DNA from: UMGS755 sp045595795
GTDB lineage: Bacteria > Bacillota > Clostridia > UBA1381 > UBA9506
DNA length: 64,000 bases
Direction of reading: 5' to 3'
Assembly (NCBI GenBank): GCA_045595795.1
Contig: JAZOBC010000022.1
Location: 42,192 to 106,191 of the forward strand
In this document: positions 42,101 to 50,572 of the stretch, piece after piece
How positions within the stretch are numbered: the stretch's first letter is position 1
How the letters are laid out: every line of letters begins with the position of its first letter
Position numbers and translations under genes: made by a program
Notes under the pieces: generated by a model
The model's input: only the letters and a program-made list of their open reading frames with translations
Database searches by the model: none
Told to the model about the DNA's origin: nothing

Positions 42101-43386
42101 AAAAATATGCTGAGGAAACCGGCGTGACCTTTACCAAGGCGCAAATGAAACGGTTATCCTTGGGCTTAGAGGGCGTGAAGCGAACCACGGGTCAGCATCC
42201 CGGCGGTGTTATGATTGTGCCTCGCGCCAATGAGGTGTATGAATTTACGCCGGTTCAGCACCCTGCTGATAAGGAAGAGAGCGGCGTGATTACCACTCAC
42301 TTTGACTATCATTCTATTAGCGGACGTTTGCTGAAGCTGGATATTTTAGGTCATGATGACCCGACGATGATTCGTATGCTGGAGGATTTAACCGGATTAA
42401 ATGCCAGAACCATTCCGCTAGATGATAAACCCACCATGAGTCTGTTTACAGGCACAGAAGCTTTAGGTGTGACGCCTGAGGACATTGGTAGTGAGGTGGG
42501 CACATTTGCTGTGCCCGAGTTTGGTACACGCTTTGTCCGTCAGATGCTTCTTGACACCAAGCCCACTACCTTTAGTGAGCTGATGAGAATTTCAGGCTTG
42601 TCTCACGGGACGGATGTTTGGACCAATAATGCTCAGGACCTGGTACGTGCCGGTACGGCGACGCTGCCGGAGGTTATCTGTACGCGTGACGATATTATGC
42701 TGTATTTATTGCAGCATGATTTGCCACCGCTGACTTCCTTTAAGATTATGGAAAAGGTGCGTAAGGGTAAGGGCCTTGCGCCGGAAGATGAAGAGCTCAT
42801 GCGGGAGAAAAAGGTGCCGGAATGGTACATCATGTCCTGCAAAAAGATTAAATACATGTTCCCCAAGGCGCATGCTGCTGCTTATGTAACCATGGGCTTT
42901 CGCATTGCCTATTTTAAGGTGCACTATCCCATTGCGTTTTACATTGCATATTATACGGTTCGTGCCACGGACTTTGATGCCGAGCGCATGCTGGGCGGAA
43001 AAGAACGCGTCATGGCGGCTATGCGGGAGATTGAGGCAAATAACGATGCAACACAAAAAGAGAAGAACGTGTTGACAATTTTAGAAGTGTGCAACGAAAT
43101 GTATGCCCGTGGCATTGACTTTCTGCCGATTGATTTATATGTGTCTCACCAGACAAAGTTTGTGGAAGAAAACGGTGCAATCCGTCCGCCCTTAAATACC
43201 ATAGCAGGTGTTTCGGATGCGGTGGCAGAGGCAATTTGCCAGGCGCGCGAGGAGGGTCCGTTCTTGTCTGTTGAGGATTTGAAAAAGCGGGCAAAAATCG
43301 GCAATTCCATTGTGGACAAGCTGAAGGAATATCACGTTTTGCAGGAAATTCCAGATACCAATCAGGTGAGCTTGTTTGACTTATAA
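39121..43386 (+). CDS. polC: DNA polymerase III alpha subunit, Gram-positive type (PolC)
   Basis: 1421 aa, close to the B. subtilis length (1437). Domains in order: N-terminal region to about 210, OB-fold near 220-310 (GKVIIEGQVIGHETRELR), the PHP domain start at VELHAHTSMSAMDG (about 325), an inserted proofreading exonuclease beginning DFVVFDIETTSL (about 410) with HNAGFDVGYIR and HHRAINDAEVTA, then the rest of PHP, the palm with the acidic GFDGDKEPDIDLNFS (about 940) and GTIGTFAENTA, and a zinc motif CPNCKN..CPLCG ahead of it. The C-terminus ends in DTNQVSLFDL, a likely sliding-clamp motif. It is the replicative polymerase with built-in 3'-5' exonuclease. Confidence 0.97.
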   Translation: MSELIATLAGKALAEEMSSMELTNFQVFKNERKVHIGLSSSQAVPQSVLDRFCERVKSSFQLTNVQLDFRYTCPVVHDDSVSVVYENILSAIYEKLPAARGILLGSYALLEDDSFVVRLKFGGEQTLMDHGVGTLIEKQLREVYQSPMPVVFANDSAAPDVVFEKVETQRAELIRDASEAAAAIEAAAVKAEAKHVEKPETAENVWLGKPFGGELTPIVEVNEYSGKVIIEGQVIGHETRELRNKKILLELYVADQESCILCKAFLTEQQFEPLKGNLKKMGAVRISGTAQYDSYVKEVTVNIRDMMKTKISIRPDKAEEKRVELHAHTSMSAMDGIVKPGQLISRAAAWGHKAIAITDHGVVQAYPEAFDAGAKHGIKIIYGMEAYLEDEPAAFVYGGSTMPLSGDFVVFDIETTSLSARYGEVIEIAGVRISNGKMVDQFSKFVKPTEPIPYHITELTNISNDMVRDAEPIEVVLPVFLEFCSGCVLVAHNAGFDVGYIRKKAEALSIPFDFSYMDTLMLSRRLLTALKKHRLNQVAKHLGFAFSGHHRAINDAEVTARIFLHFLELLSGLEIQNVSEINERLKSEESQKYAETYHAIILVRNMVGLKNLYKLVSASHIDHFYKRPRISKAMLESHREGLILGSACEAGELYSKMLHGATEQELREIASYYDYLEVQPLGNNAFMVRNHMVSGEAELQDMNRTIVALGDALGKKVVAACDVHFLDAEDEIYRRVLNKGQGYDDADNQPPLYLRTTDEMLAEFSYLTKEKAYEIVVTNPNLIADEVEEIRPIPKDTYPPEMPGATEELTELSYSKAHELYGETLPELVEKRMEKELIPITKYGFSVMYMIAQKLVTKSLSDGYLVGSRGSVGSSFIAFLSGITEINSLPPHYRCPNCKNVEFKLDGTYSMGADMPDSVCPLCGTPYKKDGYDIPFETFLGFDGDKEPDIDLNFSGEYQSHAHKYTEELFGEGNVFRAGTIGTFAENTAMGYVKKYAEETGVTFTKAQMKRLSLGLEGVKRTTGQHPGGVMIVPRANEVYEFTPVQHPADKEESGVITTHFDYHSISGRLLKLDILGHDDPTMIRMLEDLTGLNARTIPLDDKPTMSLFTGTEALGVTPEDIGSEVGTFAVPEFGTRFVRQMLLDTKPTTFSELMRISGLSHGTDVWTNNAQDLVRAGTATLPEVICTRDDIMLYLLQHDLPPLTSFKIMEKVRKGKGLAPEDEELMREKKVPEWYIMSCKKIKYMFPKAHAAAYVTMGFRIAYFKVHYPIAFYIAYYTVRATDFDAERMLGGKERVMAAMREIEANNDATQKEKNVLTILEVCNEMYARGIDFLPIDLYVSHQTKFVEENGAIRPPLNTIAGVSDAVAEAICQAREEGPFLSVEDLKKRAKIGNSIVDKLKEYHVLQEIPDTNQVSLFDL

Positions 43387-43410
43387 AAACATAAGAAAGG
43401 AGCAGTTTTC

Positions 43411-45789
43411 TTGAAACGCCCCTTATTCTTTTGTATGACGGCGCTGCTATTCGGCATCTATGTATCTTATTTAGCACCGGATGCAGTGCTCTTTGTGCCG
43501 CTCGTTTTCTTAGCGTTGGTTCTGATTTCCTTGGCTTGTTTTCGAAAGTGCTCCTTTGCCTATGGATTCATGATTTTCTTCTTTTTGTTTGGTGCTGTGT
43601 ATATGCAACAGCTGGGTCGGGTGGAGAAACATCCCTTTCACTTCCTGATTGATGAATATGTGACGGTGACGGCCGACGTCATTGAAGATGCGCAAAATGA
43701 CGACGATGGTGATACCACACTGACAGTCAGGATTGTGGAGCTTTCCTTTTTAAATGAAACATTTGAAGGAACGTGCCGCGCCAACATCATTGTACCGAAG
43801 GGAGAACGGATTCCGGCGTTTGGCCAGCGTTTTCAGGCGATATGTCTTTTGTCTGCGCCCAGTGGCGGTATGAACCGTAATAGCTTTGATTATAGCCTCT
43901 ATCTAAAATCGAAACAAATTCTGTTTGTGGGCACGGTAGAGCCAAATACACTGCGTGTGACGGGCACTTTTCCTTTAACCCTTTCAGAGCGGATTTATCA
44001 GCTGAACCGTCGCTGCGGTTCTGTGCTTAGCCGCGTATTTCCTCAGGAAGCGGCAGCTATTTTGCGTGCTTTGGCATTGGGAGATAAATCGCAGATGTCA
44101 GATGATTTAAAAGAGGCTTTGCAGGTTAGTGGCTTATCTCACATGACAGCGGTTTCTGGTATGCATGTTACCACACTTTTAATGATGCTATATGCCTTGC
44201 TTTCTGTCCTGAGGCAGAACCAATATAAATATTACCTGCCCCTAGTCGGGGTCGTTTTGCTTTTTATGCTGTTTACCGGGGCATCACCCTCAGTGGTGCG
44301 CGCCTCTGTTATGAGCATTTTGGCCTTGGTGGCATTTCTCGTTTTCCGGAAAGCAGACTCTATTACCTCTTTAGGTGTTGCGGCAGGACTCATCGTGCTT
44401 GTGAATCCCTTTGCGGTGTTTGACACGGGTTTTCTTTTGTCATTCGTTGCAACTTTAGGGATTTTGCTGTTTGCACCGCTTCTTTCGCAAAAACTGTTTG
44501 CTGTGCTGGGGCTGGAAGGTGAGCAAAAGGGCATATTACGGCTGGTTAAATGGATGATCACGATTTTATGCGTCACATTGAGTGCACAAGTTGTGGTGTT
44601 GCCGTTTTCAACTCATATTTTTGGAACAATTTCTTTATGGGGAATGATTACCAACCTGTTGGTAGCACCGCTGCTACCTGTAGCCTTGGTGTGTGGCTTG
44701 GCAGTTGGATTTTTGGGGCTTGTTCATCCCATGCTCACCTTGCCGATTGCCGGATTTTCCTATCCGTTTATCAAACTTCTGCTTTGGATTGTTCACGGTT
44801 TTGGCAGTTTAAAAGTCGGCATACTGGTTCTTGGCGGCTTGAGCGTGTTTGGAGCATATCTATGCGGATTATGCATTTTACTTTTTTATCAGGTGCTAAA
44901 GAATCGCCGGTTTCATTCAGTGGTTTTGGGTGTGGCAGTTTCGCTTTTGTTGATTTGTGCCGTGACCTTTAAGCTGGTGTTTCCTGTTTTGCAGCTAACC
45001 TTTGTGAATGTGGGGCAGGGGGATTGTGCCTTGCTACAGCTACCCAACAATAAAGCAGTGTTGATTGATGGCGGTGGCGTGTCTGATTTTGAAAGTGATT
45101 ATGATGTGGGTAGGCGTGTGGTGCTTCCTTATTTACAGAAGAAAGGGATTGCAGAACTTGACCTGATGATTGCCAGCCATCCGCACAGTGATCACATTGG
45201 CGGGCTGCTATCTATTATGGAAGAAATGCCGGTAGAGGTCCTCATGATTCCTATTGGCTTTGAGGGTAACGCTCAGGGCAGGGAACTCACCAGCCTGGCC
45301 AAGCAAAAGGGAACTCAAATCGTTTGGCTTAAGGCAGGGCAGGAAGAGTGGCTTGCAAAGGATTGCATGTTAGAGGTGCTCATGCCAACGGAAGCGTGGC
45401 TTTGTGAAGCAGAGAGCGAAAACGACTGTTCCTTGGTTTTCCGCATTCGCTATGGAAATCACAGCCTGCTATTTATGGGGGATTTAGAGTCTACGGGGGA
45501 GGTATACATGACAAATACTTGGTCTGATGCCGACAATGTCACGGTGCTGAAGGTGCCGCACCATGGTTCAGAGGATTCAAGCAGCGAGGCATTGTTGCAG
45601 TGGGCGAAACCTCAATATGCCTATATTTCTTGCGGAAAAAACCATTACGGACATCCTGCGGAGCCTGTGCTAAAGAGACTACATGATAGCGACGTGACAG
45701 TTTACCGTGCCAATGATGATAAGGACGTGACCTTTCGGTTCACAAAAACGAAAATTCAATCCATTACAACAGGAGGCGAAACTCCATGA
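43411..45789 (+). CDS. comEC: DNA internalization competence protein ComEC/Rec2
   Basis: 792 aa, starting with TTG 43411; AAAGGAGC ends about 8 nt upstream. An N-terminal DUF4131-type region with membrane helices is followed by the Competence domain (LSHMTAVSGMHVTTLLMML near residue 235 onwards) with many helices, and a C-terminal metallo-beta-lactamase domain starting near LTFVNVGQGDCALLQ (about 530), with the zinc motif ASHPHSDHIGG near 588 and VPHHGSEDSS near 715. ComEC is the channel for uptake of single-stranded DNA. Other com genes are not adjacent. Its stop overlaps the holA start. Confidence 0.93.
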   Translation: MKRPLFFCMTALLFGIYVSYLAPDAVLFVPLVFLALVLISLACFRKCSFAYGFMIFFFLFGAVYMQQLGRVEKHPFHFLIDEYVTVTADVIEDAQNDDDGDTTLTVRIVELSFLNETFEGTCRANIIVPKGERIPAFGQRFQAICLLSAPSGGMNRNSFDYSLYLKSKQILFVGTVEPNTLRVTGTFPLTLSERIYQLNRRCGSVLSRVFPQEAAAILRALALGDKSQMSDDLKEALQVSGLSHMTAVSGMHVTTLLMMLYALLSVLRQNQYKYYLPLVGVVLLFMLFTGASPSVVRASVMSILALVAFLVFRKADSITSLGVAAGLIVLVNPFAVFDTGFLLSFVATLGILLFAPLLSQKLFAVLGLEGEQKGILRLVKWMITILCVTLSAQVVVLPFSTHIFGTISLWGMITNLLVAPLLPVALVCGLAVGFLGLVHPMLTLPIAGFSYPFIKLLLWIVHGFGSLKVGILVLGGLSVFGAYLCGLCILLFYQVLKNRRFHSVVLGVAVSLLLICAVTFKLVFPVLQLTFVNVGQGDCALLQLPNNKAVLIDGGGVSDFESDYDVGRRVVLPYLQKKGIAELDLMIASHPHSDHIGGLLSIMEEMPVEVLMIPIGFEGNAQGRELTSLAKQKGTQIVWLKAGQEEWLAKDCMLEVLMPTEAWLCEAESENDCSLVFRIRYGNHSLLFMGDLESTGEVYMTNTWSDADNVTVLKVPHHGSEDSSSEALLQWAKPQYAYISCGKNHYGHPAEPVLKRLHDSDVTVYRANDDKDVTFRFTKTKIQSITTGGETP

Positions 45790-46811
45790 TGAAAATTGAA
45801 GAGCTTAAGCAGATTATCAAAGGTCAAACCCCATCCCCCAGAGTTTTTTTGCTGTGGGGCGAGGAGGCATTTCTGAAAAATCACTATAAAAAACAACTCA
45901 TTGAGTTGCTTGCACCAACGGTGATGGAGGATTTAAACATTTTTGACTTCCAGGGCAAGGACTATTCCTTAGCGCAGGTGGATGAAGCCATTGAAGCGTT
46001 GCCTGTGATGGCGGATAAAAAACTGCTTATTTTTCAGAATTCGCTGATTTTCAAGCCTGATGGCCGTAGTGGTGCCAAGGCAGAATATCGGGACTATTGG
46101 GCAAAGCGTCTTGCAGACATCCCAGATTATGTATCTATTATATTTGATGAAAGCGAAATTGATAAACGCAGTGCACTCATGAAGCAGGTGGATAAAACAG
46201 GTGCCTGTGTGGAATTTTCCTATATGACCGAGGAAGAAATGGTCAGGTGGACGGTGCGCCTGTTTTCTACTTTGGGAAAAGAAATTGATGCCAAAGACGC
46301 ACGTTATTTAAATGAAATTACGCAATCCGGCATGATGGCGGTGAAACGCGAAGCAGAAAAGCTCGTTGCTTATGCAAGTGAGAAATCAGCTGTTAGCCGA
46401 GAGGATATTGATTTATTAGTCACGCCTGCCGTTGAAGGAAAAGTGTTTGACATGGTGGCTGCTATGTTGGCAAAACAACCGGATAGGGCACTTAGCATGT
46501 TGCAGGATTTGTTTATTCTCAAAACGGAGGCAAATCAGATTTTGGCGGCGATTATCTATAATGCGGATAAGCTTCTGCAAACAAAGCTGTTGGTATCGGG
46601 TGGTTATGACAAAAGCCAGATTATGTCTAAATTGAAAATTAGCCCCTTTGCAGCGACTAAATTTATGAAAGACAGTACAAAATATTCCATAAAGCAGCTT
46701 GAGTATTTGGTAGATCGCCTGACAGAAACGGATGGCTTTATTAAGTCACACTCTATGGATAACGAAGTGCAGTTGTCTCTTTTGGTAGCGGAGCTATCTA
46801 CAATTAAATGA
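45786..46811 (+). CDS. holA: DNA polymerase III delta subunit
   Basis: 341 aa. N-terminal FLLWGEEAFLKNHY (about 19-32) replaces a Walker motif, as is normal for delta. The middle shows PVMADKKLLIFQN, and the C-terminal domain III has AVEGKVFDMVAAML near 215 and a helical end. Delta opens the beta clamp in the clamp-loader complex. ATG 45786 overlaps the comEC stop (ATGATGA). In many Bacillota rpsT follows holA; here the next gene is hrcA after a 100-nt space, and rpsT is absent from the window. Confidence 0.92.
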   Translation: MMKIEELKQIIKGQTPSPRVFLLWGEEAFLKNHYKKQLIELLAPTVMEDLNIFDFQGKDYSLAQVDEAIEALPVMADKKLLIFQNSLIFKPDGRSGAKAEYRDYWAKRLADIPDYVSIIFDESEIDKRSALMKQVDKTGACVEFSYMTEEEMVRWTVRLFSTLGKEIDAKDARYLNEITQSGMMAVKREAEKLVAYASEKSAVSREDIDLLVTPAVEGKVFDMVAAMLAKQPDRALSMLQDLFILKTEANQILAAIIYNADKLLQTKLLVSGGYDKSQIMSKLKISPFAATKFMKDSTKYSIKQLEYLVDRLTETDGFIKSHSMDNEVQLSLLVAELSTIK

Positions 46812-46851
46812 GCGTAAAGACTTCGGTTACAAAAAATTCATAATTTAAGGC

Positions 46852-46880
46852 TTGACAATTCCTATAAAACGTGCTATCTT
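46852..46880 (+). promoter_or_regulatory. Promoter of the hrcA-grpE-dnaK-dnaJ operon
   Basis: TTGACA (46852-46857), 17-bp spacer, TATCTT (46875-46880), with the CIRCE operator starting 5 bp after the -10. Confidence 0.88.
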
Positions 46881-46884
46881 AATA

Positions 46885-46911
46885 TTAGCACTCAACAAGA
46901 CAGAGTGCTAA
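46885..46911 (+). promoter_or_regulatory. CIRCE operator (HrcA binding site)
   Basis: Perfect TTAGCACTC-N9-GAGTGCTAA. HrcA binds it as DNA to repress the operon; it also lies in the 5' UTR. Confidence 0.98.
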
Positions 46912-46927
46912 CAACGGGGTGGATGTT

Positions 46928-47995
46928 ATGGATATGAACGAACGAAAGAAAAAAATTCTTCATTCGATTATAAATGAATACATCAAGAGTGCCGAGCCCA
47001 TCGGCTCCCGACACATTGCAAAGAATTTGGATTTTGGTCTTTCCAGTGCCACCATTCGAAATGAAATGGCAGATTTGGAGGAAATGGGCTATTTAGAGCA
47101 GCCTCATACCTCTGCGGGCAGAATTCCATCGGATAAGGGCTATCGCTTGTATGTGGACTCCTTGATGAATCCTCACGAGCTGACTTTGAATGATATTGAA
47201 ACCATGGGTAGTGTGCTGGAACTTCAAATGGGGCAGATTGACAAAATCATTCAGCGCGCAGCTGAGCTTTTGTCAGAGATGACGCATTACACAGCGGTTT
47301 TAACAACTCCTGAAATGAAACGTGGTGCCATTAAAACTGTGGAGCTTGTGCCCATTGATGGCAACACGGCTCTGATTATTCTGGTGACCGGCGAGGGCGT
47401 TATGAAGCACCGTCGTGTGTTGCTTCCCGCAGGAACGGATACAGACTTTGTTCACAGCTTTTCGGCTCTGCTTCGTGAAAAACTTTCCGGCCTGACCTTA
47501 GACGAAATCAGTGCTGCAAAAATCAGTGAAATTCGTCGAGCTATGCAGGCACATTTTGAGCTTTTGTTCCCGGTTCTGGATTTTATTGCCGACATCATTG
47601 ACGATGTCCGCGCCGAAACAGAGGTATATACCAGCGGTGCTACCAATATTTTGAATTACCCTGAATATAGTGACGTGCGCCACGCAAAAGAATTTTTGGA
47701 GTTTTTAGACGATAAAAATTCAATGGTTAAAATTTTGAATGCGCCTAAGCGTGATGCAGAAGGCGGTCAGGATACAGGCGGTATCACCGTTCGTATCGGT
47801 AAGGAAAACGAATTGGATATTATGCAAAAGTCCAGTGTGATTACGGCGAATTATTATGTGGGCAATCAGGTGATGGGTAAGCTTGGCATCATCGGCCCTA
47901 CGCGCATGGATTATTCAAGAACCATTGCCAAGCTGAAAAAGGTTTCGGCAGTACTAAACCGGCTTTTATATGACCTATATATTGACGAGGAATGA
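46928..47995 (+). CDS. hrcA: Heat-inducible transcription repressor HrcA
   Basis: 355 aa from ATG 46928; GGGGTGG lies 5 nt upstream and the protein then starts like other HrcA (MDMNERKKKIL). GTG 46919 and ATG 46934 are alternatives. The N-terminal winged helix has IINEYIKSAEPIGSRHIA and LSSATIRNEMADLEEMGYLEQPHTSAGRIP split across residues about 14-68. The GAF-like core follows and the C-terminus has GKLGIIGPTRMDYS. It represses the operon through CIRCE and is kept active by GroEL in related bacteria. Confidence 0.95.
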   Translation: MDMNERKKKILHSIINEYIKSAEPIGSRHIAKNLDFGLSSATIRNEMADLEEMGYLEQPHTSAGRIPSDKGYRLYVDSLMNPHELTLNDIETMGSVLELQMGQIDKIIQRAAELLSEMTHYTAVLTTPEMKRGAIKTVELVPIDGNTALIILVTGEGVMKHRRVLLPAGTDTDFVHSFSALLREKLSGLTLDEISAAKISEIRRAMQAHFELLFPVLDFIADIIDDVRAETEVYTSGATNILNYPEYSDVRHAKEFLEFLDDKNSMVKILNAPKRDAEGGQDTGGITVRIGKENELDIMQKSSVITANYYVGNQVMGKLGIIGPTRMDYSRTIAKLKKVSAVLNRLLYDLYIDEE

Positions 47996-48013
47996 AAGGA
48001 ATGAAAAACTGAC

Positions 48014-48553
48014 GTGAAAAACCAGCAAGAAACACCTGAAAAGGAAGAGATTCTGGAAGAACAGGTTGAGCAAACAGAAGAGGTGGAAGCAGCGGCAGAA
48101 GCAGTGAGTGAAGAACCGAGTGAAGCAGAAGTGATGCAAAAGAAATATGATGAGCTTTATGATAAACATCTGCGGACACTGGCTGAATATGATAATTTTA
48201 AGCGCAGAACGCAAAAAGAAAAAGATGAAATTTATTTAAACGCTCAGGCAGAAACAGTTTTAAATCTGCTTCCCGTTTTGGATAATTTAGAGCGTGCCGT
48301 TGCTGCAGAAGAAGCCTCTTCCTTTAAAGATGGCATTCAGATGATTGTGAAGCAGTTGATTGAGATTTTAGGGAAAATGGGTGTTACGGAAATTGAAGCT
48401 GAGGGAAAACCCTTTGATCCCAATCTTCACAATGCGGTGATGCATATTGAAGATGAGAACCTGGAAGAAAATGTTGTGGTAGAACAGTTTGCTAAGGGCT
48501 ATATAATTAAGGATAAAGTCATTCGCCATTCTATGGTGAAGGTTGCAAATTAA
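48014..48553 (+). CDS. grpE: Nucleotide exchange factor GrpE
   Basis: 179 aa. The first 40 residues are strongly acidic (EEILEEQVEQTEEVEAAAE), then a long coiled coil (YDELYDKHLRTLAEYDNFKRR) and the C-terminal beta domain with EIEAEGKPFDPNLHNAV and GYIIKDKVIRHSMVKV. GrpE releases ADP from DnaK. The GTG 48014 start is awkward: AAAGGA at 47995-48000 is 13 nt away, and a 3-codon ORF (ATG AAA AAC TGA, 48001-48012) lies between. Translational coupling with hrcA or that mini-ORF may set its level. Confidence 0.9.
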   Translation: MKNQQETPEKEEILEEQVEQTEEVEAAAEAVSEEPSEAEVMQKKYDELYDKHLRTLAEYDNFKRRTQKEKDEIYLNAQAETVLNLLPVLDNLERAVAAEEASSFKDGIQMIVKQLIEILGKMGVTEIEAEGKPFDPNLHNAVMHIEDENLEENVVVEQFAKGYIIKDKVIRHSMVKVAN

Positions 48554-48558
48554 AATAT

Positions 48559-48573
48559 GCTCTAGCGTAGAGC
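48559..48573 (+). promoter_or_regulatory. Intercistronic hairpin between grpE and dnaK
   Basis: GCTCTA-GCG-TAGAGC is a perfect 6-bp stem with a 3-nt loop, followed by GGATTTTTAC. It may slow polymerase or stabilise the downstream dnaK message. Confidence 0.5.
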
Positions 48574-48629
48574 GGATTTTTACAATATATATTAAGGATT
48601 GTTTTATAAGATTCAGGAGGTAAAAGATT

Positions 48630-50465
48630 ATGGCAAAAATTATTGGTATTGACTTAGGAACAACAAATTCCTGTGTATCGGTTATTGAAGGTGGCGAACC
48701 CACCGTTATCCCTAACGCCGAAGGCGGCAGAACCACCCCCTCTGTTGTGGCTTTTTCTAAAGAGGGTGAGCGTTTAGTGGGTCAGGTTGCGAAGCGTCAG
48801 GCAATTACCAACCCTGACCGCACCATTAGCTCCATTAAGCGCGACATGGGTACAGACAAAAAGATAGATATTGACGGCAAAGCATATTCTCCTCAGGAGA
48901 TTTCTGCTATGATTCTGCAGAAGCTTAAAGCTGACGCAGAAGCATATTTAGGCGAGCCGGTTTCTCATGCAGTTATCACGGTTCCCGCATATTTTAACGA
49001 CTCTCAAAGACAGGCAACCAAGGATGCCGGCAAAATTGCAGGTCTTGAAGTTCAGAGAATTATCAACGAGCCGACGGCAGCTGCCCTGGCTTATGGTATG
49101 GATAAGGAAAACGACCAGAAAATTATGGTTTATGACTTAGGCGGTGGTACCTTCGACGTATCCATTCTGGAGTTGGGCGACGGTATTTTTGAAGTGCTTG
49201 CAACCAGCGGTAACAACCGTTTGGGTGGCGACGACTTTGACCAGAGAGTTATCGATTATTTAGCTGCTGAATTCAAGAAAGAAAACGGCATTGACTTAAA
49301 AGCTGATAAAATGGCTCTGCAGCGCCTCAAAGAGGCTGCTGAAAAGGCTAAGATTGAGCTGTCCGGCGTAACCACAACCAACGTAAATCTGCCCTTTATC
49401 ACCGCAGATGCATCCGGTCCGAAGCACTTAGATATTACCTTGACCCGTGCAAAATTTGATGAACTGACCAGCGATTTGGTTGAAGCAACCATGGAGCCCA
49501 CCAGAAACGCACTGCGTGATGCAGGTCTTTCTGCAGGCGAAATTGATAAGGTGCTGTTGGTCGGCGGTTCTTCCAGAATTCCTGCCGTACAGGAAGCTGT
49601 TAAGAAAATTACCGGTAAAGAGCCCCATAAGGGCATTAACCCCGACGAATGTGTGGCTGTTGGTGCTTCCATTCAGGGTGCCGTTTTATCCGGTGACGTC
49701 AGCGGCATTGTGCTGCTGGATGTAACGCCTCTGTCCTTGGGTCTTGAAACCCTGGGCGGCGTGTTCACCAAGCTGATTGAACGTAACACCACCATTCCCA
49801 CCAAGAAATCACAGATTTTCTCCACTGCAGCAGACGGTCAGACCAGTGTTGAAATTCACGTGTTGCAGGGTGAACGTGAAATGGCGGCTTATAACAAAAC
49901 CTTAGGTAAATTCCATTTGGATAACATTCCTTCAGCGCCCCGTGGCGTGCCTCAGATTGAAGTTACCTTTGATATTGATGCCAACGGTATTGTGCATGTA
50001 TCCGCTAAGGATTTAGGCACCGGTAACGAGCAGGAAATTACCATTACGGCAAGCACCAATCTTTCTGATGATGAACTTGATAAGGCAGTGAAAGAGGCTG
50101 AAAAGTTTGCTGCTGAGGATAAGCAGAAGAAAGAGGAAATTGATGCACGTAACAATGCAGATTCCTTGGTATATCAGAGTGAAAAATCCATTAAGGATTT
50201 AGGCGATAAGATTGATGCAGCTGATAAGGCAGCCATTGAAGCAGAAATCGAAAAAGTGAAAGAAGCTTTAAAGGGCACCGATGTTGAAGCCATTAAGAAA
50301 GCATCTGAAGCTTTATCTGCTAAGTTTTATGAAGTCAGCGCAAAGATTTATCAGGCAGCAAATCCCCAGGGTGCACCGGGTGCAGAAGCGCCGGGCGCAG
50401 ATCCGACTCAGGGTGCAGCCGGTAATGACGGTGCTGTGGATGCAGACTATGAGGTTGTGGACTAA
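48630..50465 (+). CDS. dnaK: Chaperone DnaK (Hsp70)
   Basis: 611 aa. The ATPase domain has IGIDLGTTNSCV (residues 4-15), PAYFNDSQRQATKDAG, the VYDLGGGTFDVSIL phosphate-2 loop and VGGSSRIPAVQ. It lacks the about 24-residue insert that E. coli DnaK has after residue 77, as is usual in Gram-positives. The substrate domain starts near LLDVTPLSLGLET, and the lid ends in a Gly/Ala/Pro-rich tail and DADYEVVD. It refolds proteins with DnaJ and GrpE. AGGAGG lies 8 nt ahead of the start. Confidence 0.98.
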   Translation: MAKIIGIDLGTTNSCVSVIEGGEPTVIPNAEGGRTTPSVVAFSKEGERLVGQVAKRQAITNPDRTISSIKRDMGTDKKIDIDGKAYSPQEISAMILQKLKADAEAYLGEPVSHAVITVPAYFNDSQRQATKDAGKIAGLEVQRIINEPTAAALAYGMDKENDQKIMVYDLGGGTFDVSILELGDGIFEVLATSGNNRLGGDDFDQRVIDYLAAEFKKENGIDLKADKMALQRLKEAAEKAKIELSGVTTTNVNLPFITADASGPKHLDITLTRAKFDELTSDLVEATMEPTRNALRDAGLSAGEIDKVLLVGGSSRIPAVQEAVKKITGKEPHKGINPDECVAVGASIQGAVLSGDVSGIVLLDVTPLSLGLETLGGVFTKLIERNTTIPTKKSQIFSTAADGQTSVEIHVLQGEREMAAYNKTLGKFHLDNIPSAPRGVPQIEVTFDIDANGIVHVSAKDLGTGNEQEITITASTNLSDDELDKAVKEAEKFAAEDKQKKEEIDARNNADSLVYQSEKSIKDLGDKIDAADKAAIEAEIEKVKEALKGTDVEAIKKASEALSAKFYEVSAKIYQAANPQGAPGAEAPGADPTQGAAGNDGAVDADYEVVD

Positions 50466-50487
50466 TAACAGAGATTTATAAAGCAAA

Positions 50488-50543
50488 GTCGCACTATTGC
50501 GACAGGTATGAGAGAGTCGAACGCTAATGGGTTCGACTTTCTT
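50488..50543 (+). promoter_or_regulatory. Two intercistronic hairpins between dnaK and dnaJ
   Basis: GTCGCA-CTAT-TGCGAC (50488-50503) and a longer stem AGTCGAAC/GTTCGACT with flanking GA-rich/TC-rich extension (50511-50543). The second ends in TTTCTTGTG, so it may be a partial terminator that lowers dnaJ relative to dnaK or protect the dnaK message. Confidence 0.6.
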
Positions 50544-50572
50544 GTGCTTAGCTTTTGTGAGGGTGAAATGTA

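Noticed and set aside
44550..44972. 140-residue plus-strand frame inside comEC
   Set aside because: It is an alternative frame of the comEC membrane region; the comEC frame is complete with all expected motifs.
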